From Manihot esculenta (Eukaryota > Streptophyta > Magnoliopsida > Malpighiales > Euphorbiaceae), in the NCBI RefSeq assembly GCF_001659605.2, contig NC_035177.2, positions 31,140,136 to 31,204,135 of the forward strand: a stretch of 64,000 nucleotides of DNA, given 5' to 3'. This document shows, piece by piece, positions 1-13,539 of the stretch. The notes under the pieces are model-generated. The model saw only the letters and a list, made by a program, of their open reading frames with translations, ran no database searches and had not been told where the DNA came from. The position numbers were made by a program, and so were the translations under genes. The first letter of the stretch is position 1; each line of letters starts with the position of its first letter.

Positions 1-2715
1 AGAGATTGACAGTGGAAGTATTGAGGCAGCAGTTCTTGCCTGTAAAGTTGGCAGAAATGAATTAATATAATATCAATATGATTGATTAATAGCAGGAAGT
101 AATCTGATCAAACTGTAATGATTAGTACCAGTGATTGCAGTTAACAAATCATAGCAGTTGACTCCTGGTTGAGCACACACATATTTAAGAAATCTTGTTG
201 CTTCCTCCCTTCAAAAGAAAAAAAAATATAAAGACCCTTAATTTATAGCATTTTGATGCTTATACATGTAAATATAGCAAGGGATTCTGGATTTTTACCC
301 TCTAGGGTTAAACTCAGCGAGGCCGAAGAATGTAGAGACCTGTAGAAGAGCAGAAATTTTTTTTAAAGAACTCTAACAATCAGCAGAAACTTTTTTTAAA
401 AACTCTTAACGGAAGCTTGTATACCTCGCCAACAAAGGTTTTAGCAGCAACAACGCCAAGTGCAGTTTTCATGTGGCTCAAGTAAGCAACTGGGCTTAAC
501 AAGGCAGCTGACTTCACCTTGTTCACCAGCAACCCTTCTGAGAAAGATGCCAAAGCTGTCAAAGTTCCCTGCCAAAACACAATCAATCAGATAAATTTAT
601 CTGATATTGGAACCAAGAACTCGGCATTTCTCTGACAGACCATATGATTCTTACCAAGGAATGGCCCACGTAATGTAGCTTCTGCCCTGTCTGGTTCTGT
701 ACATGCTCAAAAACAGCTGGTAGATCGTAGGCTACCAATTCATCCCATGACCAGTTCCAGAATTCCTGCCATATCCCATAAATAAATTAATAAATCTTTA
801 ATGGGAATTAAAATTTCAGGTATGTAATATTAACAAAATGGTACAAGCAGTACAAAATTGTATTGATTTTTTTCCTTCTATTGTTATTGTACTAGACAGT
901 ATTGATTTGGCCGCCGTTTGATTTCTTTTAAATAAATTTGGAAAATTAATTATTTAGTATATTTAGTTTAGTGGACTAACCATTTAATTTCTCTGTTTTC
1001 TATTATAACTTTTTTTTTCAAAACCGTTAACTATTTAATATTTTTATTTCAAAAATTTAACTATTTATCCTTCTACCTATCCAAAAAGCCATTAATAATA
1101 CGTTAAAGAGTTAGAATACCCTTAATTCTAATTAATATCTATAATTTGTAAATATAATTATTTAGTTTCCGTAATTTTAAAACAATAACTATTTAGTTAC
1201 GATAATTTTTAAGTAACAATTATTTAATCTCTGCAATTAATGAGAGAGACCGAATAGTTAACAATATGAAAAGGCTTATTTTTAAAATAGAGGACTAAAT
1301 AGTTAATTTTACTAAACCCAAGATATCAAAATAATTCTCCCAAATAATTTTTTTTAAGTTAAAAAATTAATTAACATAAAAAAGGAAACCCGTTTGAATT
1401 AATTCTTACTTTTTTGAGAGAGAAAATTTCTTACTAATTTTTTTAATTTTATAGTCAGACTAGGAAAAAAGTTTCATTTGATACCAAATGAAAATGAAAA
1501 AGTATTTGATAATGTTAATTGAGAGAGGGAGAGAGAGGAAACCGATTGACTGGGTTGGAGATAGGCGTGTCGCCTGCTGTATCTGGTCCCTCTGGTGTTA
1601 GCAATCCAAACATCAAATCCTTTATCAGCCAAAATCATTGGTAAATTTTGTTCTGGGGCATTCATAAACCATGACATTCCATCCTGCACCACCACATTGT
1701 TACTTGCTATACATAAAAAGACATCGTCAAATGATAATTCCAATATAAAATTTCTGGACTTCCAAGTTAAAACATGATTGGAGTTGAAAGTTTGCAAAGA
1801 TTTTTCCAGAGGCTAATTAGCCACAAGTAGAGGAAACTAGCAGCCCATTTCTGAGCAATAGAAGACAACAAGATGAAGATCTTGAATTCTGAGTTGTGAC
1901 CATCACACCCATAAGGACAACATAGTACCTGAGCAAATTTAACTGCCTAGAAAATATAAATTGTTAATTTTACAGAATGATACCTTCCTTCTCGCTAAAG
2001 AAAATAATGGGTCGGCATCTTTATCCCTAGAAAGATATTAAACCATATCAAGAAATTAATGGTGATGATATTAACTGAAATCTCGGCTTCATGGGTTTAG
2101 CTTTCCTTTTGCTATGTTCATGGACTCATGAAAACGACAATTCAACGTGAAATATCAAATTATTACTCGTATACATGTTTCAATTTTGGATCATATATAC
2201 GATACCGTTCTGAACTTATATGATCGTTTCTGTTTTCACTCAAATTATTCACACAACATTTTCAATGTCCTTCGTCTTCTTCTCCCTCTAAAAAGAACTA
2301 CGAGTCGGCTTAATGAAACAGACATTCATAACTTCAGACCAAACAAATGGTAAAAATGGAGACACGTACCACAAGAACACCATGCTGTAAGAGAACCGGC
2401 GGCTTGACACCAGAATCTCCACTCGCATTACGCCCTTCAGGTATTCTTTGCAAGCCAAGTATATAGCCATCTTGTGTTTTTACCTGAAAATACACATGCC
2501 CATGTTATTCAATGATATGACCCATCTGTTAATAAAGAATAGGTGATGGAGTTGGTTCTTACATTAAACTCATGGCATTTGTAACCATACATTCTCACAG
2601 AAGACTCACATAAACCAACATCTGGAGAGGGATCCCAAAAGCCATAAGCGTGATGGGGCACAAGCATCAAGAAAAGATTAAGAACAAAGAACAATGGCAA
2701 GCCATGGAGAGCCAT
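1..2715 (-). CDS. Triacylglycerol lipase 2-like (acid lipase / AB-hydrolase), 5' part
   Basis: Secreted lipase of the gastric/lysosomal acid lipase family, which hydrolyses neutral acyl esters. Eight exons can be joined on the minus strand: 2715-2563, 2483-2370, 1683-1543, 765-655, 568-425, 339-299, 208-129 and 39-1. The gene continues beyond base 1. The joined product covers about 274 residues. It has an N-terminal signal peptide ([18 protein letters not shown]), the family start [13 protein letters not shown], a YKCHEF...[13 protein letters not shown] block, the oxyanion region [35 protein letters not shown], and the nucleophile elbow GHSLG with its catalytic Ser at the exon 4/5 junction. 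The catalytic Asp and His lie in the missing 3' part. Exon phases agree at every junction. Two borders are weak: the exon 3 donor (GTTTCC) and the exon 7 acceptor (GAAG). The family assignment is firm; LIP2 versus MPL1 subtype is not settled. Confidence 0.9.
930..1352. mobile_element. MITE-like element in a lipase intron
   Basis: The intron between exons 3 and 4 of the lipase gene contains an AT-rich block of about 420 bp whose ends are imperfect inverted copies of each other. The left end has GTTTAGTGGACTAACCATTT. The right end, read in reverse complement, has GTTTAGTAAAATTAACTATT followed by a similar pyrimidine tract. It has no coding capacity. Terminal inverted repeats with no ORF suggest a non-autonomous DNA transposon. 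The exact ends and a target duplication were not resolved. Confidence 0.4.
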
Positions 2716-2790
2716 GATACTATACGACTTAATTAGCGTTTTGTTTTGTTTTTTGTTCTTGGTGGTGCGAGTGAGAGAGGAGATGTTCCC

Positions 2791-2800
2791 CTTATATATA
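2791..2800 (-). promoter_or_regulatory. TATA box of the lipase gene
   Basis: On the minus strand this reads TATATATAAG. It lies about 75 nt upstream of the lipase ATG, a normal plant TATA-to-start distance with a short leader. Confidence 0.6.
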
Positions 2801-2802
2801 GC

Positions 2803-4970
2803 AAGAAAGGCAAGAAACTAAAGAGAGATTTCTGGGCTTAAAGTGGGAAGCTTTTTCAGAATGTAGATAATCCAGTTGAGAAGAGAAAGTTGGGAGGGGA
2901 CCCATATTAAGTGTTTTGCAGTGTTTGTTCTTGTAATCAATAAGTGAATTATGATCAAAACATAAGCTTTCGGTCTGAAACTGCTAACTGTGAAAAGCTG
3001 AAAGCTATAACAGATTGAAATTATGGATACTTGCTATTTACGAAAAAAATTGGCGCATATCAGTATCTGGTGTCAGCAATCAAATGACAAAAAATAAAAT
3101 ACTAGTTGAAATTTTTCGTCTCTAGTAATTCAAGCATCTTGAAAGAAAGAATAAAAAAGATTTAGCTTCCAAAGCGTAGGATGTATTTACAAGCAATAAT
3201 AACAGATCCTGGGTTCCACGTCACTAATGATGAGTTGAACAAACAGATTGTGATCGTCTTTTACTCTCCATCTAACAAAAGCCAAATTCAATTTAAGGTA
3301 AAAGCAGCCTCCACTTAAATAGAATATTATGCGTCAAACTTCCTGCAGGCCTCTCTGCCTTTGCGATCATTTCTTTCTGAAATATTAGGCTTTCACACAC
3401 CATGCCTCTCTCCCCCTTCTGCTGCTTTACTTTCTGGTCCACATTACGATTGTCTATTAGCTCTACCGATGTCGACCTCATAATCTCTACGGTTGCCCAC
3501 CAATTTCATGCATTATCTCTTTGCGGACCTCAAGAAAGAATACTATCTATGTAATTTCTTTTTCCATTTTTATCAAAATAAGTAAAGTGTTAGACCCATA
3601 ACAAAATCAAAGAAACCTGGCCTAACAGCTCAACTGAATTCAAACTCCTTACTAGGAGACAAGACGAGGGTCTATGATGAGTGGTGACGGTGCCAGCATG
3701 GGCTTCTCTCTCTTTTTTTCTAATTTTCTGTTATAAAAATGGAAACAAATCCAAAAAAGGGCTGAGGATAAGAACTACTTTTGTTATTGAACAAATAAAT
3801 AAAAACCCCAGCATAATTTTTTTTAAAAATTATGAGCCTTTTTTTATAGTATTTAGGACTCGAAAAGGCTTATTCACTTATAGAAAATTAAGTAAAAATT
3901 TATTATAATTTTTCTACAATTAAAATTAAATCATTGTTAAAAAAATTTGTTTATAATTATAAAATTAATTATATTATTATAGAATAAAAATAAGGCGAAA
4001 ATTTTTGAAAAGCAAAACAATTATATTTTTAAATAATTTATTTTTTAATTATAAAAATTATGATTTTTTGAAATTAGAATATTTTTGTATTATTATAGAT
4101 GAAAGTAATTTTCTTGTTTCCTTATTTTTCTATAGTAGATAAAAATTAGAATTTTCTTTAAAAAATAAAAAATAGAAAAATATTATCATAAATAACCACC
4201 AATGGTTTATAGTACAGATCGGAGACATGTGCAGTTTCCGACAGCTAATTTCTGAAAAATGGACGTTGGATTCCTCACATGAAGTGAAGCTTGCAGGCAT
4301 ATAATCAGCTCCCCAATGGTCGATCCATATAAGAACAAAGGAATGGGAAGGATAAAAAAAATCTTAATGGGCACATGATCCATTTTGAGTTGTTATGGAT
4401 CATGTCCTGCAATCACATGTTGTAATTTGGTAGGTTATGCAATGGACATTGGAATGGTCTTGCTGATTTGCAAGAACAAAGATCTTTTTACTTATTTTGT
4501 CATTTCCTGGGACATTCTTGTCCAGATCACAGTATGATATATCTGTATCTTTGTTTTCTGAAGCAGCTAGATGATTTTTGTAAAAGCTCATTTGTCGTCT
4601 TATTTTTGATTTCCAAGATGACAATGGAATCCGAAAACTTAAAAAAACTTCAATAATTACATGCACACGAAGTACATTTTTCTCTATAAACATAGGTATC
4701 ATTACAAGGGCAATTTATGGTCTTATCCTCTTATTTCAGGAAATATCTTACTGTAATATCCCTCTACAACTAAACAAAACCTCCACACTTGCAGGAGGTA
4801 ATATAACTCACCTTGAGACACAGTAAATTCCTGATTTCGACATTATACATATTCTCTCTGTTGCCTTATGTATGCCCTCGATCCATATAAACAAAGTTCT
4901 CTTGTACTAGAAATTGTTGGCTGCACATAACTTATGACCTCAAGGTGGTTGAGATCCTAACACTCCCATA
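2803..4970. other. Spacer between lipase and the At3g27210-like gene
   Basis: It contains the proximal promoter of the lipase on the left and the 3' flank of the next minus-strand gene on the right. The stretch around 3,780-4,190 is very AT-rich. The short open frames are not conserved-looking, and I see no RNA gene or recognisable transposon. Confidence 0.6.
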
Positions 4971-7409
4971 TTAGGCTTCATCATTTACAGCTATAGCCGG
5001 AGCTGGACTCATCTTCTTCTTCTCACTAAAACTACGGCAAGAAATCAAGCTTGGAAGGCAACATTGTCCAGACTTGGTTGATTTCTCCCTCTCAATTAAG
5101 GCATCCCCATTAGCAGTCCTTTCACTGCTGCATATACTGCTGGTTCCAGAGAGATAAGGTGTAGCAGAGGCAGATACATCAACAATCGTTGGCTTCCCAT
5201 TGGCAGTATCAGTATTCTGCTTTTCTTCCATTTCTTCTCTCAGACTCTCTTCAAATAGTTCAGATAGTCTCTTCTTCTTCCCTGGAGATGGTTCAGGTGT
5301 TGCACCAGGAAGTCTGTCTTCCAAAGAGGCTTTGTTGATCTTGGGGGTCCCCATGATGAAGCTATGATGAACTGGGGTACTGCCACGTGATGGGGTGAAT
5401 TCTGCATAATAAGAAGCAAAAATCACAGAATTAACATAAACTAACATTTCTGAATTCAACAACATAAGACATCTGAAACACAAAATTGAATAAGTTTTCC
5501 AGACAAGTAAGCTCGAACAATTTCTTACCACCATTGACGCTGAAGAAATCATCTTCACAATCTGATTCTAACCAAGGTTGGGAATCAAAAAAGGTTTCAT
5601 CTTTGCTGCCTGCAAAATAAGCAAACATATATAAGCTTCAAGTAATTTAAAACCACAGCAAATTTCATCGTCTTTAATTTACTAAGTCAAATATGACAAA
5701 ATAGGAATTCATCTCTTCTTATCCCTTTGTCAGATTTTCAGAGGAGACAAAAAATGAACTCATGTGAAGCACCATTGAATGTCATTGTCAGACACCCAAT
5801 GGGCTCGGAAGACCATCACAAACATCTACAGTAATCAGTTCATTTACTTCTTTATCCTTCTTGGGATTCCTGTTCAGTTCCCCAGTAGAGTTCCCAAAAT
5901 ATCTAAGTGATTTCAAGTGAATGTCAACCATTCCCAGATGGTGGACCATCTCTCTCCTACTCACATCAAGAACAGATAGCAATTTACACACGACACATGA
6001 TCATCAATTAGGCAATAACTAATGGCCCCACATAGCTGCATTCTTGCAAAAGGCCAGAACAGTATTCATAAATCGGTGTCATTAGGTATGAGTAGAAGGT
6101 AAGTTGTAATAACTTGTCTGCATAACAAATGTTACAAATTTAGAAGACTTATTGCCATGAGGTGTTAAAGAATCCGACATTAACACACTGACAGATTCAA
6201 CAAAGATACAACAGTCTATGATCAGTTCGGGGAAAATAAAATCCTCATAGCGAAAACCTTAGTCCATTTTGCATGATATGTAGTTCCAAAATATCATCAA
6301 TAACATGACTTCGTAACAGAATTTTCTATTCTGCATACTGCAGAATACTAAAAAAAAAAAACAAAAATACAAATTTCTAATGGAAAAACTTGCATTATCA
6401 TTCTTGCAGAACAGGAAGAACACTTCATTAAGAATTTTTTTAAAAAGAAGAGAAAAGAAAAGAAAAGCTTTTATAATATAGTATCCAAGGAAAGCTGTGA
6501 TGCATAGACACTTGAGAGAATTCATATTAAAAGGAAGTTAGAAAAAGGCATTCCAGGACTCTGGACTTCCAAGGATCCTGGTACGTTCATCAACTGTGAT
6601 GATTCCATCCAAGAAATTAAAAGGAAATAAAGAAAAATAAAGAAAATCCATAGTATCCTGCAACCTAAAAGTATGAATAACATCATCTACCAGCCATATC
6701 CTATTTCATTTCCTTCATCATCTAGTAATTCCTTCTTTATAACCCAGAAAATAAATTCAATGAACATGATATTTACAGGAAAAGAATCAATAACAATAAA
6801 AATCAACAGCAGAGTAGAATGACATTGAAAGTTCCTATGAGTAAGAGATTTAGGGGATGAAAGGAAACAAAAAAAGAAAAGTAAAATCACCAGAATCAAT
6901 ACAAAACAAAAAGGCCAATACATCTCCCTCATAACCATATCAGGCAAATCTTCAACCATTAATTAGGTTTAAAACCACTTTTAAAACCACAAAACAGTAC
7001 CAAGTATTAAATATTTCAGCAAGAAACTTTGTTTATTGTAATAATTTTTAGTTTCTTTATATCTTCAAGCACATGGCCACACATCTGAAGCAACTCCCAC
7101 ATACCCCACCAGCCATTGCAGATCGCTGAGAACTGAATAATACTGAAAAGCCAACGACTTTATACTATATTATAAGATTAAAAAACAAAAATAATTGCCT
7201 TTTTTTCCCCTTCAAGCACCCAACTAAACCAAAGATTTTAAGACCATACCATAGTCCTCAAAAGTCTTGATTGGATGGTCACCATTGACATGCTTATCCT
7301 TAATAGGTGTTTCTGGGATCACGAGATTGTCCGTGTTGGATCCAAACGACACTCCAAGTTTTATTGCCGAGTCTGGGGTACCCTTGTGGGAAGAAACGCA
7401 AGAACCCAT
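4971..7409 (-). CDS. Uncharacterised At3g27210-like N-myristoylated protein
   Basis: Three exons, 7409-7250, 5609-5529 and 5401-4971, give a 223-residue protein. The start MGSCVSSHK is a classic N-myristoylation signal (Gly2) with a palmitoylatable Cys4, so plasma-membrane anchoring is expected. The middle has an acidic patch (ETFFDSQPWLESDCEDDFFSV). It is followed by a Ser/Thr/Pro-rich region (TPSRGSTPVHHSF) and a basic-then-acidic helix (KKKRLSELFEESLREEMEE). The C-terminus has a Cys-rich stretch (GQCCLPSLISCRSF). This pattern matches a plant-specific family of unknown function typified by Arabidopsis At3g27210. The first intron is 1.64 kb. Both introns have GT-AG borders and keep the frame (phase 1 at each junction). 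No enzyme motif is visible. The exon model is strong; the function is unknown. Confidence 0.85.
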
Positions 7410-7518
7410 TTTTTCCTTCCGAGTCTAAAGAATCACCACCACAACCAAGGCTCCCACTCTGACCATCACAGATATTGATGAAGAGAAGAAAGTTAAACAG
7501 AAACAGCTTTTACTTCAT

Positions 7519-7549
7519 ATAGAGAGAGAGAGAGAGAGAAAGAGAGAAG
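7519..7549 (-). repeat. (GA)n tract in the leader/promoter
   Basis: A GA dinucleotide run on the plus strand, that is a CT run in the sense of the At3g27210-like gene, about 110 nt upstream of its ATG. CT-rich tracts of this kind are common in plant core promoters and 5' leaders. Whether it is functional here is unknown. Confidence 0.6.
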
Positions 7550-7924
7550 AAGCGTTATTCTTTGGTTTGGCGTTGTTGTAAAGGAGTAGAAACAAGAAAA
7601 TGGCTTAAATTAAAGAAAAAAAGTAGACAAACTAATAGAGATTGGCCTTGAAAGGGAAGATGGAGCAGTAAGCAAATGTATGGAGATGATGTGTATAGGA
7701 AATTCAAAAAGGGTTGATGGGTCCTATAGATTTTTCTACCATGAGAAAAGCCTCCAGTCTTGGGGCTTGGTGAAATTTTTTTTGCAGGAAGTGGGAAAGT
7801 GGAAACAGAGAAAAAGATTGGAATTTTATGCACTGATTGGTTTATTGAGGCTCTGTTTCCATGTGCTCTGTGCTGTCATTGGCCTTCTGTTTTGCTTTAA
7901 TTTATTATTATTTTTATTTTGATT

Positions 7925-8333
7925 GTGATTGGACTGTTATAAGCCCCAACATGGAGGTTACATTGCATGTTATCAAAATAAATTTTTGTAATTTATAAAT
8001 TAAATATTTTTATTTTTATTAAAAAAATAAATATTTAAATTTAATTTAAGCTTAAATTTTTTTAATTGATTAAATTAACGAATATATAATAAATTTATCT
8101 ATGCTAAAGGATAATGGTATGACTCGTACTAACTTTCAGTCTTTAAATTATTTATAATAATATTTAATTATTTAAATAGTTAATAATTTCATTTTTTAAA
8201 ATTTAATTTTTAAAATAGATTATAATTTTATTTTTATATTAATTTTAATTAGTTAAAAAAAATTTAAAAAGATATATAAGATATAATAATATTAAATTTT
8301 TTTAAAATGAAAATATAAATTATATGATAATTT

Positions 8334-8389
<56 letters not shown>

Positions 8390-8887
8390 TATTTAATGTT
8401 ATGTTATAATATGATTATTATAAAATTATATTATATAATAAAATTAATAAAAAATAAATTTTTAAATATTTATAAAAATATGAAATTAAATATTTTTATA
8501 AATATATATAAAGACGGGTTATTTATTAATAATTAAAAAATAAAAAAATATATTATTACGAAAATGTCTTATTCAATAAATTAACTATAATATATAATAA
8601 ATTAGTTATATAATCTTTTAAAATTATTCAAAATAATTATATATTTTAAATTTATCTTTACAATGTTTTATTTGATAACTAACGAAAATATCTTTATTTA
8701 TCTAATATTATATTTATTTTTTATAAAATATAAAATATAAATTAATTATCATCTATTTCAATAACAACATTTTAATAATTGAAATAATTCTTAATCATTT
8801 TACTAATAAAAGTTAAAATAATGTTACAATTAATTAATAATTATCATAAAACGTATTATTTTAAATAATAGTTCTCTTTTATTTTTA

Positions 8888-8925
<38 letters not shown>

Positions 8926-10860
8926 TATAAATTATAAAAATCATATAACATACCGAAAATATAATTTTACTATATATATATAATTTAAACTTAAGATTTT
9001 TTATTAAAAGAAAATAAATATAGTAAAATAATTTTAATATCGAACATATTATAAATAATTAAGTAACATGAAACAATTATCAACTTTTTTGTATGAGAAG
9101 ACTGTTGACTTCTTTTACAAAAAAAGCAAAAACTTATCATAAATGTTTTTAATATCAAAAATGATATTATTTTAAATTTATAATCCATTGATAATTTATA
9201 CTAAATTTAATATCCAAGCAATTATAAATAAATAAATAAAATTTAAAAATTAGTCTATTTTTTTTTTATAAAAAGACTATTGACTTTTTAACACTAGCAA
9301 AGCTTTTAAGATTATAATTGATTTTAATATGTTTACAAAACAAAATAAATAATTTTAGTGTGAAGTAAACACATTTGAGAATCTAAAATTTTAAAATATT
9401 AAATAAATAATATAATAATAATAAAATCTAAGTGTTTTTCCCATTTTACTCTTTTTTTTTTCAATCAAAAAATTTGTAAATTTTCCTTTTTTTTAACCAT
9501 AATAACTGTGTTTAAAATAATATATATTTCATCCATCATATAATTTTATATTATCTTTAAATAATAGTTAAAATATAAATTTAAATTAAAAAATAAAATT
9601 TAATTATATAATTGACGAATAAATTTGATCTTTTTATTGCTATCATTTAGCTTTAATGTATATATGTCAAACACTGTTTTATAAATTTATGTGTGAATTA
9701 CCATTTAAATATATTAGTAATTTTTATATAAAATTAAAGTTAATATTATTTATAAATTAAAATTTTATTTTACTTGTCATTCTATAAAATTATCTATATT
9801 TTAATTTTATTTAATTTTTAGTATGACTGAAATGAAATTATACTTCGATCGGTCAATTTATAAAAAAGAAAATGTGAGATAATTCGCATTCATAACAGTT
9901 ACTCTAATATTCAAATCATTAAACTGAAAGAAAAAAAAGTAATGAATTGTTTATAATTCAAAAGCAGTTGGGTGATAATGCACATCTTAATTTTTATATT
10001 CATCCTCCAATAAAATTAGTTATCAAATCTTATAAAAATTTGACTAACACAACTAATGTATATGAAATGCGATTATAAATACTATAAAATCTGTTAAATT
10101 GTATTATCTAATAATAATTTTCTATGAAATTTCATTCTATTACAAAGAGAGCGAATAAGTTTTAACGAAAAATCAAAAACTATGATATTTGAATTTTTTT
10201 TTTTTTTATGAATAAAATCGCGTATTATCTAGATAGACTCTTATCAGGTGTATAGCTCAGTGACAGCTCATAGACGAGCTTAATTTGGGCTGTTACATAA
10301 TTCTAATTAAATTTATAATTTACAATATGGATTGTGAGAAGTGGGCAACATTTAAACCTACCAAAATTGACTAGGGAATGAGCACAAATGTAGACGATAA
10401 TCCATGCGGAAATTGTGGAAATTGGTATTCACAAAATACACAAATTAATTCTCACTACGATTATTGTCAAAGGATTCCTTGACACGTAAAGACTATAGAA
10501 ACCTCTAGTTTATATAAGAATAAATTAAATTATATTTTTTATATAAATTTTAATAAATATTAATTTATAATTATAAATTTATATTTTTTATTTTATTTTA
10601 TTTTTCTTATATAAATATTAAAAAAAAATTTATAATAATTTTGTTCTGTGGTACTTTTGTGCCTCGATGGTTTTGCTTTTTTCTCTTCATTAAATCTAAC
10701 TTATTCTTTTCTCTTTATCATGAAACACGATATAAAAAAGATATTATTGTCCCTATTAATAGTTTCAGAAATATTCCGATCGTCACTTATGATTTTTGTA
10801 TAGTGAGTTGTTTCTCACATATAATCCAATCAATTTTCAAAATATGTAAACTTTTTTTAT
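7925..10860. other. Very AT-rich gene-free spacer with microsatellites
   Basis: No supportable gene. It holds a (TA)n microsatellite of about 24 units at 8339-8386 and a (TAT)n run of about 12 units at 8888-8924. Poly-A/T drift is everywhere. Open frames here are low-complexity artefacts. Confidence 0.75.
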
Positions 10861-10869
10861 AGATTTATG

Positions 10870-11300
10870 GCGGCAATTCTCGGACAGTTATTGCATTGAA
10901 AGATTTGATTCATAATTATGAACATTTTATTTTTGAGGGAAACAAAAGTTCTTAGTTCTCGTATGAAATTTTTTCGTAATTTTTTACATTTTGATGGTTA
11001 TTTTTTAGTCAATAAATAAGGATCGGGAGAAAACTTTTCGTTAATATGGAAGAGTTACGAGTCTATTTCTGTGGTTGGCTTTTCTTCAAATTTTATTGAT
11101 TCGATTGTTTCGGAAGGTAATATTCAATGGAGGTTTACTAGTTATTATGAATTTCCGGAATCGCAACGACTACATCAATTTTAGAACTTTATTTGAGTTT
11201 TATATTGTAGAAGCTCTCTTCCGTGACTTTATTTGAAAAATTTTAATGATTTATGCTCGAGAGATGAGAAAGAATGAGGAATATTTTTGTCAAATTATGT
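10870..11300 (+). pseudogene. Decayed LINE (L1-type) endonuclease fragment
   Basis: Read across several stops and frame breaks, the plus strand keeps the spacing of plant L1 LINE endonuclease (EEP-fold) motifs. It has an ALKDLI-like start, then LLWKSYESISVV, a NFIDSIV segment, an IQWRFTSYYEFPES block (family WRLTGFYGxPE), and a final FNDLCSRDEK corresponding to GDFNDxxxxxEK. Only this N-terminal part of ORF2 is recognisable; no reverse transcriptase follows. It is an old, dead insertion. The identification rests on motif order and is moderately secure. Confidence 0.6.
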
Positions 11301-12602
11301 TATGCAGAGGTTTAAATAGGCACTTGAGGAGTATTTTTGTCAAATTATCTTATGCAGATATTTAATTTTAAATAATTATAAATTTTTATTAGATTTTAGA
11401 ACTGATATTTTTATTAAATGGGTTCATACTCTAACTACATAATTATTTCTCTCTTATTATTTAATAAAATTTTATTAAATTAATAAGTAGTTTTGCTTTT
11501 CAAAAAAAAAATTATATTTTTTTTATAAGGGGAAGTTCTTTACTGATTTGAATCCATTGCACAGGTTTGAATGGCATAATTTTATGGGAAAAGAAAATTT
11601 GCTAATGGCTGATTTACTAAAAAAAATAAATAAAATAAAATAACAATATTAATTTATAAAGAAAATTTAGTTTAATAAAATTAAAATGTATAAATTAAAT
11701 CATTTATTTTTTAAAAAAAATCAAGAAATATATGTTAGTTTTGATATAGTTTTACGATGAAAAATAATTTATTTATTTAAGAAATATAATTTTTTTTAGA
11801 GATTTTAAAAAATCTTATTTAATAATAATTTGAACTTATTATTTAATAGTTTAATATTGTGATAATTGTTATATTATTTTAAAAATTTTAATCAATATTT
11901 AAATTTATTATTTTAATAATCTTAGCTCAAAAAGTTTATTTTTTAATTTATTAAAATTTAAATATTATCAAAACTATTAATATTGTGATACTTATTTAAT
12001 TTGTTTTCTTTATTTAATAAACGCGAGGGACTGCGTATTTCTTTTTGGTTTAATGTTATTTAAATAACTGATGATATTTATTATAATAAAATTAAATTAA
12101 AATTATAAAAATAATATAAAAGTATTAAAATATTTGCAATTAAGCAGTTAATTAATTATTTTTTTAGGATTATAAACGAATGGAGCCTTTTAAATTTGAC
12201 CCGTTTCTAAATAAGTCTAGTATAACTTATGAGTTGACTCGCACGATTTTATAAATTTTAATTACGAATTAACTAGTGAAAATGTGTTGAAAAGCTAACA
12301 AATATGAGATAAAATCACTTTTTAAAAAAAAATAGTGAAATCAATATAATTTTACAAGTTCACAATTTTATATATTTAAAATTAAATATAAAAATGAACT
12401 TATCTCATTTTACATTTAAAATGAATCGATTTTGAGTTTAATATCTTTTAAATAAAATAAATTCAAGCTATAAAATTAAAATACGAATCAAATTAACATT
12501 TGACTTTAACTATTTAAACTTCAACTCATAACAACTTTTATATAATTATTTTATGAATCAAATTGAAATGATAAAAATATTAATCTAATATATTTATATG
12601 GA

Positions 12603-12650
<48 letters not shown>

Positions 12651-12682
12651 TTGAATATTTGATTTACCATTTTTTAATATTG
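11301..12682. other. AT-rich spacer with (AAT)n microsatellite
   Basis: A short local duplication of about 50 bp around 11,280-11,360 repeats a segment containing TATTTTTGTCAAATTAT. An (AAT)n run of about 15 units lies at 12,604-12,650. Nothing else is recognisable. Confidence 0.65.
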
Positions 12683-13179
12683 TGTTACGAATTTGTGTGA
12701 AGGATTGTATGATGTATTAAAAAATCTATTTTTATAGGCTTTTTCTTATTTCGGTTACGTCATTGTGAAGATCCTATAATGAAAGAATACAAGAATTCGA
12801 TAAAAAGCTCTAAACCGCTAGATCCATTGGAAAGAAAGAGTATTAACCTATGTAAGGTAGGAATTAAAATTCTGATTAATGATTTTATTAATTCAATTTT
12901 TCCCAATAAATAAAGGTTCCAAGTTGGTAGAAATAAAAAGAAAATAATTAAAAATCTTAAAAATTCATTTAAAATAGTAAATCAATTAATTGAAAAACTA
13001 AATAAAAGAATGTTGCTGAAATCATATTGCTGAAATCATATTGCTGAAATTATGTTATCATATTAACTAAGATCAATAAAATATTATGCTGCTAACCAAA
13101 CCATTAATTTTAGTCAACTTTTTTATTGTTTTCTTTGTTTACGTCTATCATAAGATCGGCCTACAATTCATCAATAACA
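12683..13179 (-). repeat. 3' LTR of the deleted Ty3-type element
   Basis: About 497 bp, aligning by eye over its whole length with 14322-14771. Shared blocks include the stretches around 12,780-12,840 and 13,020-13,155. It contains a short internal triplication of TTGCTGAAATCATA near 13,012-13,050. Confidence 0.7.
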
Positions 13180-13539
13180 CTTTACCTCTCTTGAAGAAAG
13201 AGGGGATCTTCGAGCTCAAAGTTGAGATAAGTTGTGCAAAACTGAGTTATGTCCTCCCATGTAGAGAAGCGAAATATTAAAAACATTGTGAATTTTATTG
13301 TCTACCGATAAAATTGTAACCAGAATAATTTTTAACATTAGTGTCCCATCAGATATGGATTATCACAATTGTAACATAGACCTATGCTCGCTCCGCCATT
13401 CCAACCCTTGTCAACTTTTTGATAAAATATTAGATCCCATGAAATATTTTGAGGTAGAATTGGATGGTGCCGGTATGGCATAGGTAGCTTTAGGATTGAC
13501 TCCTATACTCGCCCATGGTCCCTTGAGGATGGTGTTGGT

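Noticed and set aside
10235..10290. tRNA-like stretch (GTATAGCTCAGTGACAGCTC)
   Set aside because: The D-arm-like motif is not followed by an anticodon arm, a T arm or pairing acceptor ends; not a tRNA gene.
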